Shown here in pieces: positions 9,485 to 18,031 of a stretch of 64,000 bases of DNA. Source of the stretch: Acinetobacter sp. ANC 3903 (GTDB taxonomy: Bacteria; Pseudomonadota; Gammaproteobacteria; Pseudomonadales; Moraxellaceae); assembly GCF_002135315.1 (NCBI RefSeq), contig NZ_NEGA01000006.1, positions 62,001 through 126,000 of the forward strand, written 5' to 3'. The notes beneath the pieces were generated by a model that was not told the origin of the DNA, did no database searches, and saw only the letters and a list, made by a program, of their open reading frames with translations. The translations under genes were made by a program, and so were the position numbers. The first letter of the stretch is position 1, and every line of letters starts with the position of its first letter.

Positions 9485-9520
9485 TAAAAGAGGCTCATAT
9501 GGCTTCTTCGTTTATTTTTT
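9485..9520 (+). terminator. Probable terminator after the phosphatase-murB-hydrolase run
   Basis: AAGAGGC and GCTTCTT pair (one G-T wobble) around a short loop and are followed by a T-rich tract, 20-50 bases after the hydrolase stop. Confidence 0.4.
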
Positions 9521-9551
9521 AAATGAGTTTCACTGTGAATTTGAGCCGTGA

Positions 9552-11249
9552 TTAAAATCTATCTGCATGGGCTAAATTCCAGATCCGATAATAGAAGTTT
9601 TCGGTATCTTCAGCTTTGCAGTTGAGTAATTCACCTTCTTTTAGCCAGAAGTGTAACTGGGCATAGTTCTTGATTTCCCGGTCATTAATGCGCTGGGCTA
9701 AATGATGTGGCTTGATATCCGCTGGATGCTTTAAGCCTGCCACTGCAATCATTTCGGATAAGGCACGCAGGGTATTTTTTTGAAAATTCAAAACACGCAC
9801 TGCCTTGCTGGGAACATGCAGGGCTTTTTGCCGTTCCTGGTCCTGAGTGGTAACACCTACCGGGCATTGGTTGGTATGACAACTTTGCGCCTGAATACAA
9901 CCTACGGCAAACATAAAGCCACGTGCCGAATTCACCCAGTCTGCGCCAATCGCCATAGTGCTGGAAATATCAAAAGCACTGATAATTTTGCCGCTAGCTC
10001 CTATCTTGATTTGATCTCTTAAACCTGCACCGACCAGGGTGTTATGTACAAACAGTAAACCTTCCCGTAAAGGTGTACCCACGTGGTCAATCAATTCAAT
10101 CGGGGCAGCACCACTACCACCTTCAGAGCCATCTACTACAATAAAGTCCGGCACAATTTGAGTTTCAAGCATGGCTTTCACAATACTCATAAATTGCCAG
10201 GGCTGACCAATACAGAGTTTAAAACCTACCGGTTTACCGCCAGACAGTTCACGCAGTTGCTGGATGAAATGCATCATTTCAATCGGGGTGCTAAATGTAG
10301 AATGCTGGGCCGGAGAAACACAATCATGCTCCCGGCTGACTCCACGTATTTGGGCAATTTCTTCTGAAATTTTACTTTTAGGCAAAATTCCGCCATGACC
10401 CGGTTTTGCCCCCTGAGACAGCTTGATTTCAATCATTTTGATTTGCGGTAATCGGGCTTGCCGGGCAAATTTTTCTGAATCAAACTGACCCTCCAGGGTA
10501 CGGCAGCCAAAGTAGGCACTACCCAGTTCCCAGACGATATCCCCGCCATTTTCCAGATGATAAGGACTGATGCTTCCTTCACCGGTATCATGGTAAAAAT
10601 TGCCCATTTTCGCCCCCAGATTCAATGCTCGAATCGCATTGGCACTCAGGCTGCCGAAACTCAGGGCAGAGATATTCATAATCGAGGCGCTATAGGGTTG
10701 CCGACACTGATCATTGCCGATTTGAATACGGAAGCTTTCAGGATCGGCAGGTTTGCATGGCGTAATAGAATGGGTAATAAAGCGATAATCTTGCTGGTAG
10801 ACATTGATAAGTGAACCAAAAGGTTTATCGGCATTTTTATTCTTGGCACGTTGATAAACCAGACTGCGTTGCATCCGTGAAAATGGCAGGGCATCCTGAT
10901 CGTCTTCAATAAAATATTGCCGGATTTCAGGACGAAACTCTTCAAAAATAAAGCGGAAATGTCCAATGATGGGATAATTTTTCAGGATTGAATGTTGATT
11001 TTGCAAGATATCATATACGCCAACTAGGGTCAGGATGCCTGAAATTAGCCATAAAGAATTCAGAAAGGGATCTGAAAGAAAATAATGAATAGATTGAGGC
11101 TCATAGATAATTCGAAACCAGCTAATGGTTAAGGTAATAAAAATACAGCTAAACCAGACTGAGTATCGTGAGAAAAAAGTATTTAAAAGTCTATGTCTGA
11201 CGGCTTGGGCTGGAACTGGCATTTTCATGTTTTCCATCGAATTCTGCAT
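9552..11249 (-). CDS. Membrane-anchored FMN-binding glutamate synthase-like protein
   Basis: This 565-residue protein has two hydrophobic segments near the N-terminus (about residues 32-52 and 63-83), then the FMN-binding TIM-barrel domain of glutamate synthase. Visible family motifs are ALSFGSLSANAI, DTGEGSISPYH, KLSQGAKPGHGG and VDGSEGGSGAAP. The cysteine cluster CIQAQSCHTNQCPVG resembles the 3Fe-4S site of GltB. The glutaminase and GOGAT regulatory domains of full GltB are absent. Stand-alone proteins of this sort are widespread, and their reaction is not well established. The gene is transcribed alone; the 3' end faces the hydrolase gene. Confidence 0.85.
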   Translation of the reverse strand: MQNSMENMKMPVPAQAVRHRLLNTFFSRYSVWFSCIFITLTISWFRIIYEPQSIHYFLSDPFLNSLWLISGILTLVGVYDILQNQHSILKNYPIIGHFRFIFEEFRPEIRQYFIEDDQDALPFSRMQRSLVYQRAKNKNADKPFGSLINVYQQDYRFITHSITPCKPADPESFRIQIGNDQCRQPYSASIMNISALSFGSLSANAIRALNLGAKMGNFYHDTGEGSISPYHLENGGDIVWELGSAYFGCRTLEGQFDSEKFARQARLPQIKMIEIKLSQGAKPGHGGILPKSKISEEIAQIRGVSREHDCVSPAQHSTFSTPIEMMHFIQQLRELSGGKPVGFKLCIGQPWQFMSIVKAMLETQIVPDFIVVDGSEGGSGAAPIELIDHVGTPLREGLLFVHNTLVGAGLRDQIKIGASGKIISAFDISSTMAIGADWVNSARGFMFAVGCIQAQSCHTNQCPVGVTTQDQERQKALHVPSKAVRVLNFQKNTLRALSEMIAVAGLKHPADIKPHHLAQRINDREIKNYAQLHFWLKEGELLNCKAEDTENFYYRIWNLAHADRF

Positions 11250-11572
11250 AACATGAATCTGCCTATTTTATATACACTGCACAAGTTCTGATTTGTAAAA
11301 CCTAAGGAATAAGTAATGGTAAATCTCAGCTGTTAAGGTTGAGTACAGGCATTCTTGAATTTAATGAAAGTTGGACTGAACACTACAGATGAACGGTATA
11401 TAAACACAGTGAAATAAAAATCCAGAATAAATGCTTAATAAAAAATCAGCTTAGCGCTTCTGATCTTATGCTTTCACAAAGCAGAGATTATGGACTACAT
11501 TGGTTTTACGTTAGCAACAGAGGTAATGCCTATGACGATGAAATCAATTCGATATAACACGGGAGATTTGGC
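11250..11572. other. Intergenic region upstream of the small ORF
   Basis: AT-rich sequence with the promoter region of the minus-strand FMN protein. The plus strand holds a possible 29-codon reading frame (11490-11579) that overlaps the 46-codon frame listed next by seven bases. No clear promoter or repeat is visible. Confidence 0.4.
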
Positions 11573-11713
11573 GTGCTAAAGCACAATATTTGCTACTCCA
11601 CAAATGAAATCAGACGCCATCAAGCTTTGTATCGGGGTGAGAAAATAAAGCTTGATGTTCTTGAAGCCCACAGTACGACAATAAAAATAGATCCAAACAG
11701 AAATATCCTATAG
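11573..11713 (+). CDS. Possible 46-residue small protein ending at a terminator
   Basis: A GTG-started reading frame of 46 codons has a GGGAG site about eight bases upstream and stops exactly at the base of a strong Rho-independent hairpin (11712-11740). The product is basic and hydrophilic, with a middle segment RRHQALYRGEKIKLDVLE and no membrane segment. An upstream 29-codon frame (11490-11579) overlaps its start, so the two may be translationally coupled. Alternatively, the pair may be one old gene broken by a frameshift. The tight fit of stop codon and terminator is the main support. I do not recognise a family. Confidence 0.28.
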   Translation: MLKHNICYSTNEIRRHQALYRGEKIKLDVLEAHSTTIKIDPNRNIL

Positions 11714-11740
11714 TCCCAATCATTGGGACTTTTTTTATTT
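11712..11740 (+). terminator. Rho-independent terminator
   Basis: AGTCCCA pairs with TGGGACT around a five-base loop and is followed by seven T residues. It faces the plus strand, where no large gene precedes it, so it implies a short transcript from the 11.3-11.7 kb region. Confidence 0.75.
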
Positions 11741-11791
11741 CTAAGTTTTTTTTAATTGATTCTTGTTAGATGTATTTTTATTTCACTAATC

Positions 11792-12793
11792 TTATTCATT
11801 AGCAATTTGATGCACAGCATTGGAAACTTCAACAGGTTCAATATGCTGAATTTTATTGCCAAAACTTCTTAACCACCACACCAGCTGTGAAGTGAAGGGC
11901 ACAGTTGCAGTGACTTGTGCTAAGCCATGATCCAGTTTGTTTATGACCTGGTCAGCGCTGAGTTGGCTTTCATCAAAATAATGTGCATCTTCTTCTGTCA
12001 TGATCAGTTTTAACGCTACATTTTCAGTCGGCTTGTTATAGTCGACTCTAAAGCCTAAGGCACCGGATTCAATATAGGCATCAATATCAAAGTTAACCGG
12101 ATGCATCGCACGCGAATTTAGCACTACAGCCGATTTAAAACGATGCAGGGCAAAAGTCTGAATGTCGGTTTTGTCATGACGGGTACAGATTAAATAAATA
12201 ATTGCACCTTTTTGTACCAATGCCAGCGGATTTAAAATATAGGTTTTTTCTTCTCCCGAATGGCTGCGTCCCTGATAAACGCATTCAAGCTGTTTGTCTT
12301 GCAGCAAGCCTTCATAAATAGACTGCTGCGCCAGTTTATCGACCACAGGCGGAATCAATGGTTGAGTCGCTGGAACAATGCGCACCCGGTTAATCCATTG
12401 GCGGACATTGTTTTGGGTCGACAAGCTGCGGCGTGCCAGATCAAACCAGGGATTCATCTCTTCAATCAGGCTAGGTGGTAACAGGTGTTTTAGATGTTCT
12501 TCGACCATCATAAAGGTAACTGCCTGCGAGCTGGTCATATGCGGCAAGCTTTGAATAGGCGCATCTGAACGCCAACGCCAACCCTGCGGCACCGTTTTAC
12601 TACTTTCAATCGGAAAACGTAACGAGATCTGATTTAAATCGCGTTGAATGGTACGCAGGCTGATATCAATCCCTTCACGTTGCAAAATTTCCTGCAATTC
12701 ACGGGTGCCCATCCATTTCCCGGTAGAAAGACGAGATAAAATTTGCCACTGACGATACAGGCTATTTGAAGTTTCTTTTTCTTGTGAAGACAT
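11792..12793 (-). CDS. WYL-domain transcriptional regulator
   Basis: This 333-residue regulator has an N-terminal winged helix-turn-helix (about residues 12-70, with GTRELQEILQREGIDISLRT and IQRDLNQIS). A C-terminal WYL domain follows (from about residue 155, with ILNPLALVQKGAIIYLICTR and TFALHRFKSAVVL). WYL domains bind nucleic-acid or nucleotide ligands in several regulators. It is divergent from the ATP-grasp/alpha-E/transglutaminase/Anbu operon with 380 bases between, so it is the natural candidate regulator of that operon. This is inference from position. The intergenic region holds a perfect CGCAAG-CA-CTTGCG palindrome that could be an operator. Confidence 0.88.
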   Translation of the reverse strand: MSSQEKETSNSLYRQWQILSRLSTGKWMGTRELQEILQREGIDISLRTIQRDLNQISLRFPIESSKTVPQGWRWRSDAPIQSLPHMTSSQAVTFMMVEEHLKHLLPPSLIEEMNPWFDLARRSLSTQNNVRQWINRVRIVPATQPLIPPVVDKLAQQSIYEGLLQDKQLECVYQGRSHSGEEKTYILNPLALVQKGAIIYLICTRHDKTDIQTFALHRFKSAVVLNSRAMHPVNFDIDAYIESGALGFRVDYNKPTENVALKLIMTEEDAHYFDESQLSADQVINKLDHGLAQVTATVPFTSQLVWWLRSFGNKIQHIEPVEVSNAVHQIANE

Positions 12794-12870
12794 AACTAAA
12801 ATTAAAGATCGAGTAGAGTGTTTATATAACCATTAAATGATGAACACAATAAAAAAACTGAATTTTTTTT

Positions 12871-12884
12871 CGCAAGCACTTGCG
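12871..12884. promoter_or_regulatory. Short perfect palindrome, candidate operator
   Basis: CGCAAG-CA-CTTGCG is a six-plus-six base palindrome with a two-base centre, 78 bases upstream of the WYL regulator start. Its position between divergent genes fits an operator. No binding data are available. Confidence 0.3.
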
Positions 12885-12963
12885 CCTGAGCTTGCATGTT
12901 TTGATATGAGCAAGAACAAAGCACGGCTTCGTTTGCAGCGCAAGGCACAGCTGGGGGCTAGGA

Positions 12964-13047
12964 TATTTTTTGAAGCTACGTCGTTGTGAACTACGCATTT
13001 AGAATAACTAAATTTTTCAGTTCACGCCTCGTATCGCTTAAAAAATA
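12964..13047. repeat. 84-nt imperfect stem-loop in the Anbu-cluster upstream region
   Basis: Nested inverted arms are visible: TATTTTTT (12964-12971) with AAAAAATA (13040-13047), GTGAACT (12986-12992) with AGTTCAC (13019-13025), and TTTAG (12998-13002) with CTAAA (13008-13012) around a five-base loop. GAAGC/GCTT and TACG/CGTA segments between the arms give further partial pairing. It lies 127 bases before the ATP-grasp start. It could be a structured leader element, a dispersed palindromic repeat or a protein-binding region. Confidence 0.55.
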
Positions 13048-13173
13048 CGCGTAGTCGCAAACATAGAAGAATTACCAACAGACCCTAAAATGCAAGTGGA
13101 TAAATAACTTAAATGGTGACTGGCATGTTTATTGCTTAACTCTACTGACAATAGAGAAAATTACGAGGTTTGT

Positions 13174-14733
13174 ATGCTTAAAGAAAATCAAGATACAAAT
13201 TCGATTCCGTCACTGGAGACGTTTGCCCATCATGAAGCAGGGGCAAAAAGCAATGTGTCTTTAACAACACAAATAAAACCAAATTCTAAATTTAATACAT
13301 TATTTCAACAGTTTAAATCACATTTTTTTAATGAATTGGTTGACGATCAAAGCATGTCGGGTGAAACCTGCCAAAAAATAGAACACTGGCTATCACAACA
13401 TACGCTGGAAGAGTTGAAGTCGCTGAATCAGGCAGCCAAAGATCATTTTTTATATGAAGGGATTACTTTTACCGTATATGGCGAGTCCGAAGGGATAGAG
13501 CGAACCATTCCCTATGATTTAATTCCACGGGTGATTGAAAAAAAGCAATGGAACAAGATATCGCTTGGCTGTGCACAAAGGGTACGGGCACTGAATTTAT
13601 TTTTACACGATATTTATCATCAACAGGACATTTTGAAAGCCAATGTGGTACCTGAATTACAAGTGCTTAGCCATGAAGCCTATCTGCCGCATATGTATGC
13701 ACATGACTTAAAAGGGAAAATTTACAGCCAAATTAGCGGGATTGATATTATTCGTGACCGCCACGGTGAATTTTATGTGCTCGAGGATAATTTAAGAACG
13801 CCGTCCGGCGTGTCTTATATGCTGGAATGCCGCAAAATTAGCCAAGAACTCATGCCACAGCTTTTTCAGCAAAATAATGTTCTGGGTATTGAGCAATATC
13901 CTCAGCTGCTTAAAGAAATCCTGGCTGAAAATGCTTATGTAGACAGTCCTTTTATCGTGGTGCTGACGCCGGGACGCTATAACAGCGCATATTATGAACA
14001 TTCCTTCCTGGCAAGGGAAATGGATGTGCCTTTAGTGACATCGCGTGACCTTTTTGTAGAGAACGATAAGGTTTATGTCAAAACGATTCGTGGCAGACAG
14101 AAGGTTGATGTAATTTATCGACGGGTCGATGATGCATATCTCGATCCTCTATGCTTTTTGCCCGATAGCACCTTGGGTGTACCAGGTTTAATGTCGGCCT
14201 ATCTCAATCACAATGTGGTGATTGCCAATGCACCGGGTACCGGAGTGGCAGATGATAAATCGATTTATCCTTATGTCGATAAAATGATTCATTTTTATCT
14301 GGGTGAGCAGGCCATCTTAAAAAATGTGCCGACCTATCAATGCCGGGAAACTCAAGATCTAGACTATGTTTTGTCCAATTTAGAACAACTGGTGGTGAAA
14401 GAAGCTCAAGGCTCGGGTGGTTATGGCATGTTGATTGGCCCTCAGTCTTCAAACAGCCAGATTGAGTCTTTCAGAGGCAAAATTATTGCTGCACCGCATT
14501 TGTATATTGCACAACCGACGCTGGATTTATCGGTTTGCCCGACTTTGACCGATTATGGAGTGGCAGAGCGGCATATCGATTTGCGGCCCTTTGTGCTCAG
14601 TTCGCCTTACCGAACCGAAATTGTTCCGGGTGGTTTGACACGGGTGGCTATGCAGGCAGGGTCACTGGTAGTGAATTCTTCACAAGGTGGGGGCGTTAAA
14701 GACACATGGGTGGTCGATAACCTGCATTCATAG
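13174..14733 (+). CDS. Circularly permuted ATP-grasp peptide ligase
   Basis: I start at the ATG at 13174, which has GAGG seven bases upstream, not at the TTG 42 bases earlier. The 519-residue product belongs to the circularly permuted type 2 ATP-grasp family (DUF404/DUF407). Motifs include GIERTIPYDLIPRVI in the first quarter, GEFYVLEDNLRTPSG at about residues 192-206, the glycine-rich KEAQGSGGYGM at about 409 and HIDLRPFVL at about 466. These enzymes are predicted to form amide or peptide bonds. It leads a four-gene run with alpha-E, transglutaminase and Anbu, the set proposed in comparative genomics to make or conjugate peptides. The substrate is unknown. Confidence 0.92.
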   Translation: MLKENQDTNSIPSLETFAHHEAGAKSNVSLTTQIKPNSKFNTLFQQFKSHFFNELVDDQSMSGETCQKIEHWLSQHTLEELKSLNQAAKDHFLYEGITFTVYGESEGIERTIPYDLIPRVIEKKQWNKISLGCAQRVRALNLFLHDIYHQQDILKANVVPELQVLSHEAYLPHMYAHDLKGKIYSQISGIDIIRDRHGEFYVLEDNLRTPSGVSYMLECRKISQELMPQLFQQNNVLGIEQYPQLLKEILAENAYVDSPFIVVLTPGRYNSAYYEHSFLAREMDVPLVTSRDLFVENDKVYVKTIRGRQKVDVIYRRVDDAYLDPLCFLPDSTLGVPGLMSAYLNHNVVIANAPGTGVADDKSIYPYVDKMIHFYLGEQAILKNVPTYQCRETQDLDYVLSNLEQLVVKEAQGSGGYGMLIGPQSSNSQIESFRGKIIAAPHLYIAQPTLDLSVCPTLTDYGVAERHIDLRPFVLSSPYRTEIVPGGLTRVAMQAGSLVVNSSQGGGVKDTWVVDNLHS

Positions 14734-14757
14734 ACATCTAACCATGGGAAGGAAATT

Positions 14758-15360
14758 ATGATTTTATTAAATAGTAATGCTCAGCAGATTTTTTGGTTAG
14801 GTCGGTATTTAACCCGGATTCAATATGCATGTGGCCAGTTTCCGTTTCTGGATAATCAGGATGCATTGCAATATGCCCATGGCTTTTGCTTGCCCGCTTT
14901 TGATGCAAGCTCACTCAATTCGTTATTTCTGGATGCTGAACAGCCTTCATCGTTCAGTCAACAATTTCAATATGCTAAAGATAATATCCAGGATTTGCGT
15001 GGCGTTCTTTCGGCAAAAGCCTATGCAGAACTAAATCAGCTGATTAAAAATGCCCATGAAAATGCGACTTATATTTGTGACGTAGCGGGAGATTGCCATG
15101 AGGTGATAGAAGCTGAGTCGGAAGATGTGTTTCTGTTTTTTAGTTTGGGACAAAATATTGAGCAGCTTGATCGGCAAATTCGTCTGAAACAGGATCAGGC
15201 CGTAACACTAAACAACCTGAATAAAGTTGTAGAGCTATTGACGCAGATTGGTTGGGATAAGCTGGATGACGCCTGGCAGCAACTTAAATTAAACCCGGAT
15301 AATATGAATTTTTATCAATTTAGTGATCATATTCAGAATCTATTTGAGGTGGATGTATGA
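14758..15360 (+). CDS. Alpha-E domain protein (DUF403), short form
   Basis: This 200-residue helical protein begins with the alpha-E signature SNAQQIFWLGRYLTRIQY, matching the family's N-terminal WLGRYxER pattern. Alpha-E proteins are normally about 300 residues, so roughly a third of the usual length is missing from the middle or end. The gene is nevertheless intact, and its start has AGGAA upstream. Its last four bases overlap the transglutaminase start (ATGA), showing translational coupling. In the family the protein always accompanies circularly permuted ATP-grasp enzymes and is predicted to be a partner in peptide-bond formation. Activity has not been shown. Confidence 0.82.
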   Translation: MILLNSNAQQIFWLGRYLTRIQYACGQFPFLDNQDALQYAHGFCLPAFDASSLNSLFLDAEQPSSFSQQFQYAKDNIQDLRGVLSAKAYAELNQLIKNAHENATYICDVAGDCHEVIEAESEDVFLFFSLGQNIEQLDRQIRLKQDQAVTLNNLNKVVELLTQIGWDKLDDAWQQLKLNPDNMNFYQFSDHIQNLFEVDV

Positions 15361-16136
15361 AGTTGATGATCAATCACCAAACTCATTATCAGTATAGTGA
15401 TCAGGCCTGTAACAGTATTCAGTATATTAAAATGACACCGACCAGCAATGCCCATCAGCAGGTTCATTGCTGGGATGTCAGCGTGCCGGGGCTAAAAGAA
15501 ATAAAAAATGATGCCTTTAACAATCTCTGGATTACCAGTTCGCAGCGCCAGTCTTATAGCCAAATGTCCATAATGGCGCAGGGCATTGTCGAGATTAACC
15601 CTGATACGCAGTTCGGGATTGCTACAAACCTCAATCCGCATTTATTTTTGCAGCCTACGCCAAGTACGCTGTGCAACGCGGAGATGAAAAGTTTTGCAGA
15701 GTGCTATGTTCCGTGGGTGAACCGAGCCAACTTAATGGTTTTGTCAGAAGCCATTTTAAATCATATTCCTTATACGCCTGACCGAACTTCGGTACAAACT
15801 TCAGCTATAGATGCTTTTCAATGCCGACAGGGGGTATGTCAGGATCATAGCCATGTCTTTATTGCCATGTGTAAATATCTGGGCTTGCCGGCGCGATATG
15901 TCTCGGGTTACTTATTTGTACCCGATACCTCTCATCTTGCCAGTCACGCTTGGGCAGAGGTTTTTTTTGAAAATTCGTGGTATTGTTTTGATACCAGCAA
16001 CCAGTTATTTACGCCGAATGCGCACATTTATGTGGCTGTGGGCCGTGATTACTGGGATGTTGCACCAGTGCGAGGCATACGAGAGCGCGGTGGTGTTGAA
16101 TCCATGAACTCTATCGTTCAAGTGCTCGCTTGCTGA
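15357..16136 (+). CDS. Transglutaminase-like cysteine peptidase
   Basis: This 259-residue protein has the bacterial transglutaminase N-terminal beta domain (YQYSDQACNSIQYIKMTP), then a papain-like core. The catalytic Cys lies in CRQGVCQDHSH (about residues 157-167), the His in ASHAWAEVFF (about 198-207) and the Asp in CFDTSNQ. All three residues of the triad are present. In Anbu gene clusters this protein is predicted to cleave or transfer the peptide product of the ATP-grasp enzyme. It overlaps the alpha-E gene by four bases and precedes Anbu by 26 bases. Confidence 0.92.
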   Translation: MKLMINHQTHYQYSDQACNSIQYIKMTPTSNAHQQVHCWDVSVPGLKEIKNDAFNNLWITSSQRQSYSQMSIMAQGIVEINPDTQFGIATNLNPHLFLQPTPSTLCNAEMKSFAECYVPWVNRANLMVLSEAILNHIPYTPDRTSVQTSAIDAFQCRQGVCQDHSHVFIAMCKYLGLPARYVSGYLFVPDTSHLASHAWAEVFFENSWYCFDTSNQLFTPNAHIYVAVGRDYWDVAPVRGIRERGGVESMNSIVQVLAC

Positions 16137-16162
16137 AAACTTAAAAGTCATAAGGAGTTCTC

Positions 16163-16903
16163 ATGACTTATTGCTGTGCGCTACGATTAGAAGATGGTCT
16201 AGTCTTTGTGAGCGATACCCGTACCAATGCCGGGGTCGATCACATCTCGGTATTTCGCAAGCTCTATATCTTTGGTGTAGAGGGTGAAAGATTTCTCACG
16301 ATACAGACATCAGGAAATTTAGCCACAACCCAGGCCGTGATTGGGCATTTAAACAATCATCTGGAACTGAAGCAAGAACCGAACTTGTATAGTGTGAACA
16401 CCATGTTTGAAATGGCGGAACTGGTGGGGCATACACTAAAAAAAGTCATTGCTGATGTCACAGAAGACTCGCATATGCATGAACAAGGTAATTATTATTG
16501 TAGTATTTTGTTAGGCGGGCAGATTCAAGGTTCAGAAATGCAATTGTACAATATTTATCCGCAAGGCAATTTTATTTGTGCAACAGAAGATACCCCTTAT
16601 TTCCAGATTGGTGAAAGTAAATATGGCAAACCGATACTCGATCGGGCCTTAATTTATCAAATGCCTTTAGATGAAGCGCTACGTTGTTGTTTAATTTCTT
16701 TTGATTCTACCTTGCGTTCCAATGTTTCTGTGGGTATGCCACTCGATTTGGTAGTGTATAAAAAAGATTCTTTGCATATCCCAAATGGCAAACGAATTTA
16801 TGAAGAAGATCCCTATTTCTGGAAACTCAGTAAACAATGGTCAGATACTTTGCGCCGTGGCTTGCTAGAGTTGCCTATCCCGACTGATGATTATTTAGAT
16901 TAA
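16163..16903 (+). CDS. Anbu, proteasome-type N-terminal-nucleophile peptidase
   Basis: This 246-residue member of the Anbu (ancestral beta-subunit) family of bacterial proteasome/HslV homologues starts MTYCCALRLEDGLVFVSDTR. After Met removal Thr2 would be the nucleophile. Asp18, Arg20 (in SDTRTNAG) and Lys33 (in VFRKLY) occupy the places of proteasome Asp17, Arg19 and Lys33. The start has AAGGAG. Published Anbu structures show open-ring or helical assemblies rather than closed barrels, and a physiological substrate is not established. No ATPase unfoldase (HslU, ClpX type) is adjacent, so how substrates enter is unclear. It ends the operon just before a strong terminator. Confidence 0.93.
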   Translation: MTYCCALRLEDGLVFVSDTRTNAGVDHISVFRKLYIFGVEGERFLTIQTSGNLATTQAVIGHLNNHLELKQEPNLYSVNTMFEMAELVGHTLKKVIADVTEDSHMHEQGNYYCSILLGGQIQGSEMQLYNIYPQGNFICATEDTPYFQIGESKYGKPILDRALIYQMPLDEALRCCLISFDSTLRSNVSVGMPLDLVVYKKDSLHIPNGKRIYEEDPYFWKLSKQWSDTLRRGLLELPIPTDDYLD

Positions 16904-16921
16904 TAAGCTGTTATCAGAATG

Positions 16922-16952
16922 AAAAAACCCAAGTACAGACTTGGGTTTTTTA
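16922..16952. terminator. Bidirectional terminator between anbu and alr
   Basis: AAAACCCAAGT pairs with ACTTGGGTTTT around a four-base loop, with A and T tracts on both sides. It serves the Anbu operon on the plus strand and alr on the minus strand. Confidence 0.85.
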
Positions 16953-16966
16953 TTGAATTTCTAGTG

Positions 16967-18031
16967 TTATTTTCTTATAGGACGCGGGCTTAAACGACAT
17001 AGCAGCTCATAGCCAATAGTGCCATTGGCTTCGGCAACATCATCCACCAAACGGTCTTTACCCCAAAGTTCAACTTCAGTACCAAGTGGTGCATTGATAC
17101 CGGTCACATCGATCGCAATCATGTCCATTGCCACGCGACCAATGACACGGGTAGCTTGACCATTAATGGATATATAGTTCTGTTTAAAGAAAGCACGCGG
17201 GTAACCATCTCCATAGCCAATCGAAACGATGGCTAGGTCCATTTCTTTGTCTGCGGTAAAAGTTGAACCATAACCGACGTGTTCACCAGCTTGAATATGA
17301 TTTAAAGCAATAATTTCAGCGGTAAACGTCATCACTGGTTTGAGGTCTAAATCATGGACTGATTTATCCGCAAAGGGCGATGCACCATAGAGCATGATCC
17401 CTGGACGCACAAAATCAAAATTCAATTCAGGCCATTTATAAATGGCAGCCGAATTGCAGCAAGAACCCATCACTGGCGCACAGGCTTGTTTTACTTGTAG
17501 AAATTGTGATTTCTGCTGTTCATTGAGGGGGTGGTCTGCATCAGCATTGGCAAAGTGCATTGCCAGTACACAAGTAAAACCTTCAGCTTTAAGTGAATTA
17601 ATCACTTCAATAATTTCAGGTACTTTGAAACCCAGACGGTTCATACCGCTATTGAGTTTGACCCAAACTTTTAGGTTTTTGCCAATGTAGCGTGCTTTGT
17701 GTGTAAGTAACCACTCCAATTGTTGTTGATGATGGATCACACATTCAATATTGTTCTCTACCACAACCTGCATTTCATCTTCAGAGAAAATGCCTTCAAT
17801 GAGGGTAATCGGTTGCTTATAGCCAAGTTCACGAATTTCTAAAGCTTCTTCAAGGCAGGCGACACCAAAGGCATCCGTATCACCTAAGGCTGCTAAACAG
17901 TCTTTGACTCCATGTCCATAAGCATTGGCTTTAACCATACTTACAATTTGAGCAGTTGGTGCAAGTTGTTTGACACGGTTTAAATTATATTGAAGGGCTT
18001 CTCTATCAATATAAACTGTTGCTTGGCGCAC
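16967..18031 (-). CDS. alr: Alanine racemase
   Basis: This PLP enzyme interconverts L- and D-alanine to supply D-Ala for peptidoglycan. The 354-residue product carries the PLP lysine Lys34 in VSMVKANAYGHG and the second catalytic base, a tyrosine, in EHVGYGSTFTA (about residue 253). It also has GRVAMDMIAIDVT near the C-terminus. The length matches Alr/DadX. It lies 300 bases downstream of dnaB on the same strand, with a terminator between. Without dadA nearby, the biosynthetic Alr is more likely than catabolic DadX. Confidence 0.94.
   Translation of the reverse strand: MRQATVYIDREALQYNLNRVKQLAPTAQIVSMVKANAYGHGVKDCLAALGDTDAFGVACLEEALEIRELGYKQPITLIEGIFSEDEMQVVVENNIECVIHHQQQLEWLLTHKARYIGKNLKVWVKLNSGMNRLGFKVPEIIEVINSLKAEGFTCVLAMHFANADADHPLNEQQKSQFLQVKQACAPVMGSCCNSAAIYKWPELNFDFVRPGIMLYGASPFADKSVHDLDLKPVMTFTAEIIALNHIQAGEHVGYGSTFTADKEMDLAIVSIGYGDGYPRAFFKQNYISINGQATRVIGRVAMDMIAIDVTGINAPLGTEVELWGKDRLVDDVAEANGTIGYELLCRLSPRPIRK

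Noticed and set aside
13132..13173. TTG start that would add 14 residues to the ATP-grasp protein
   Set aside because: The ATG at 13174 has GAGG at the proper distance, while the TTG has no binding site.
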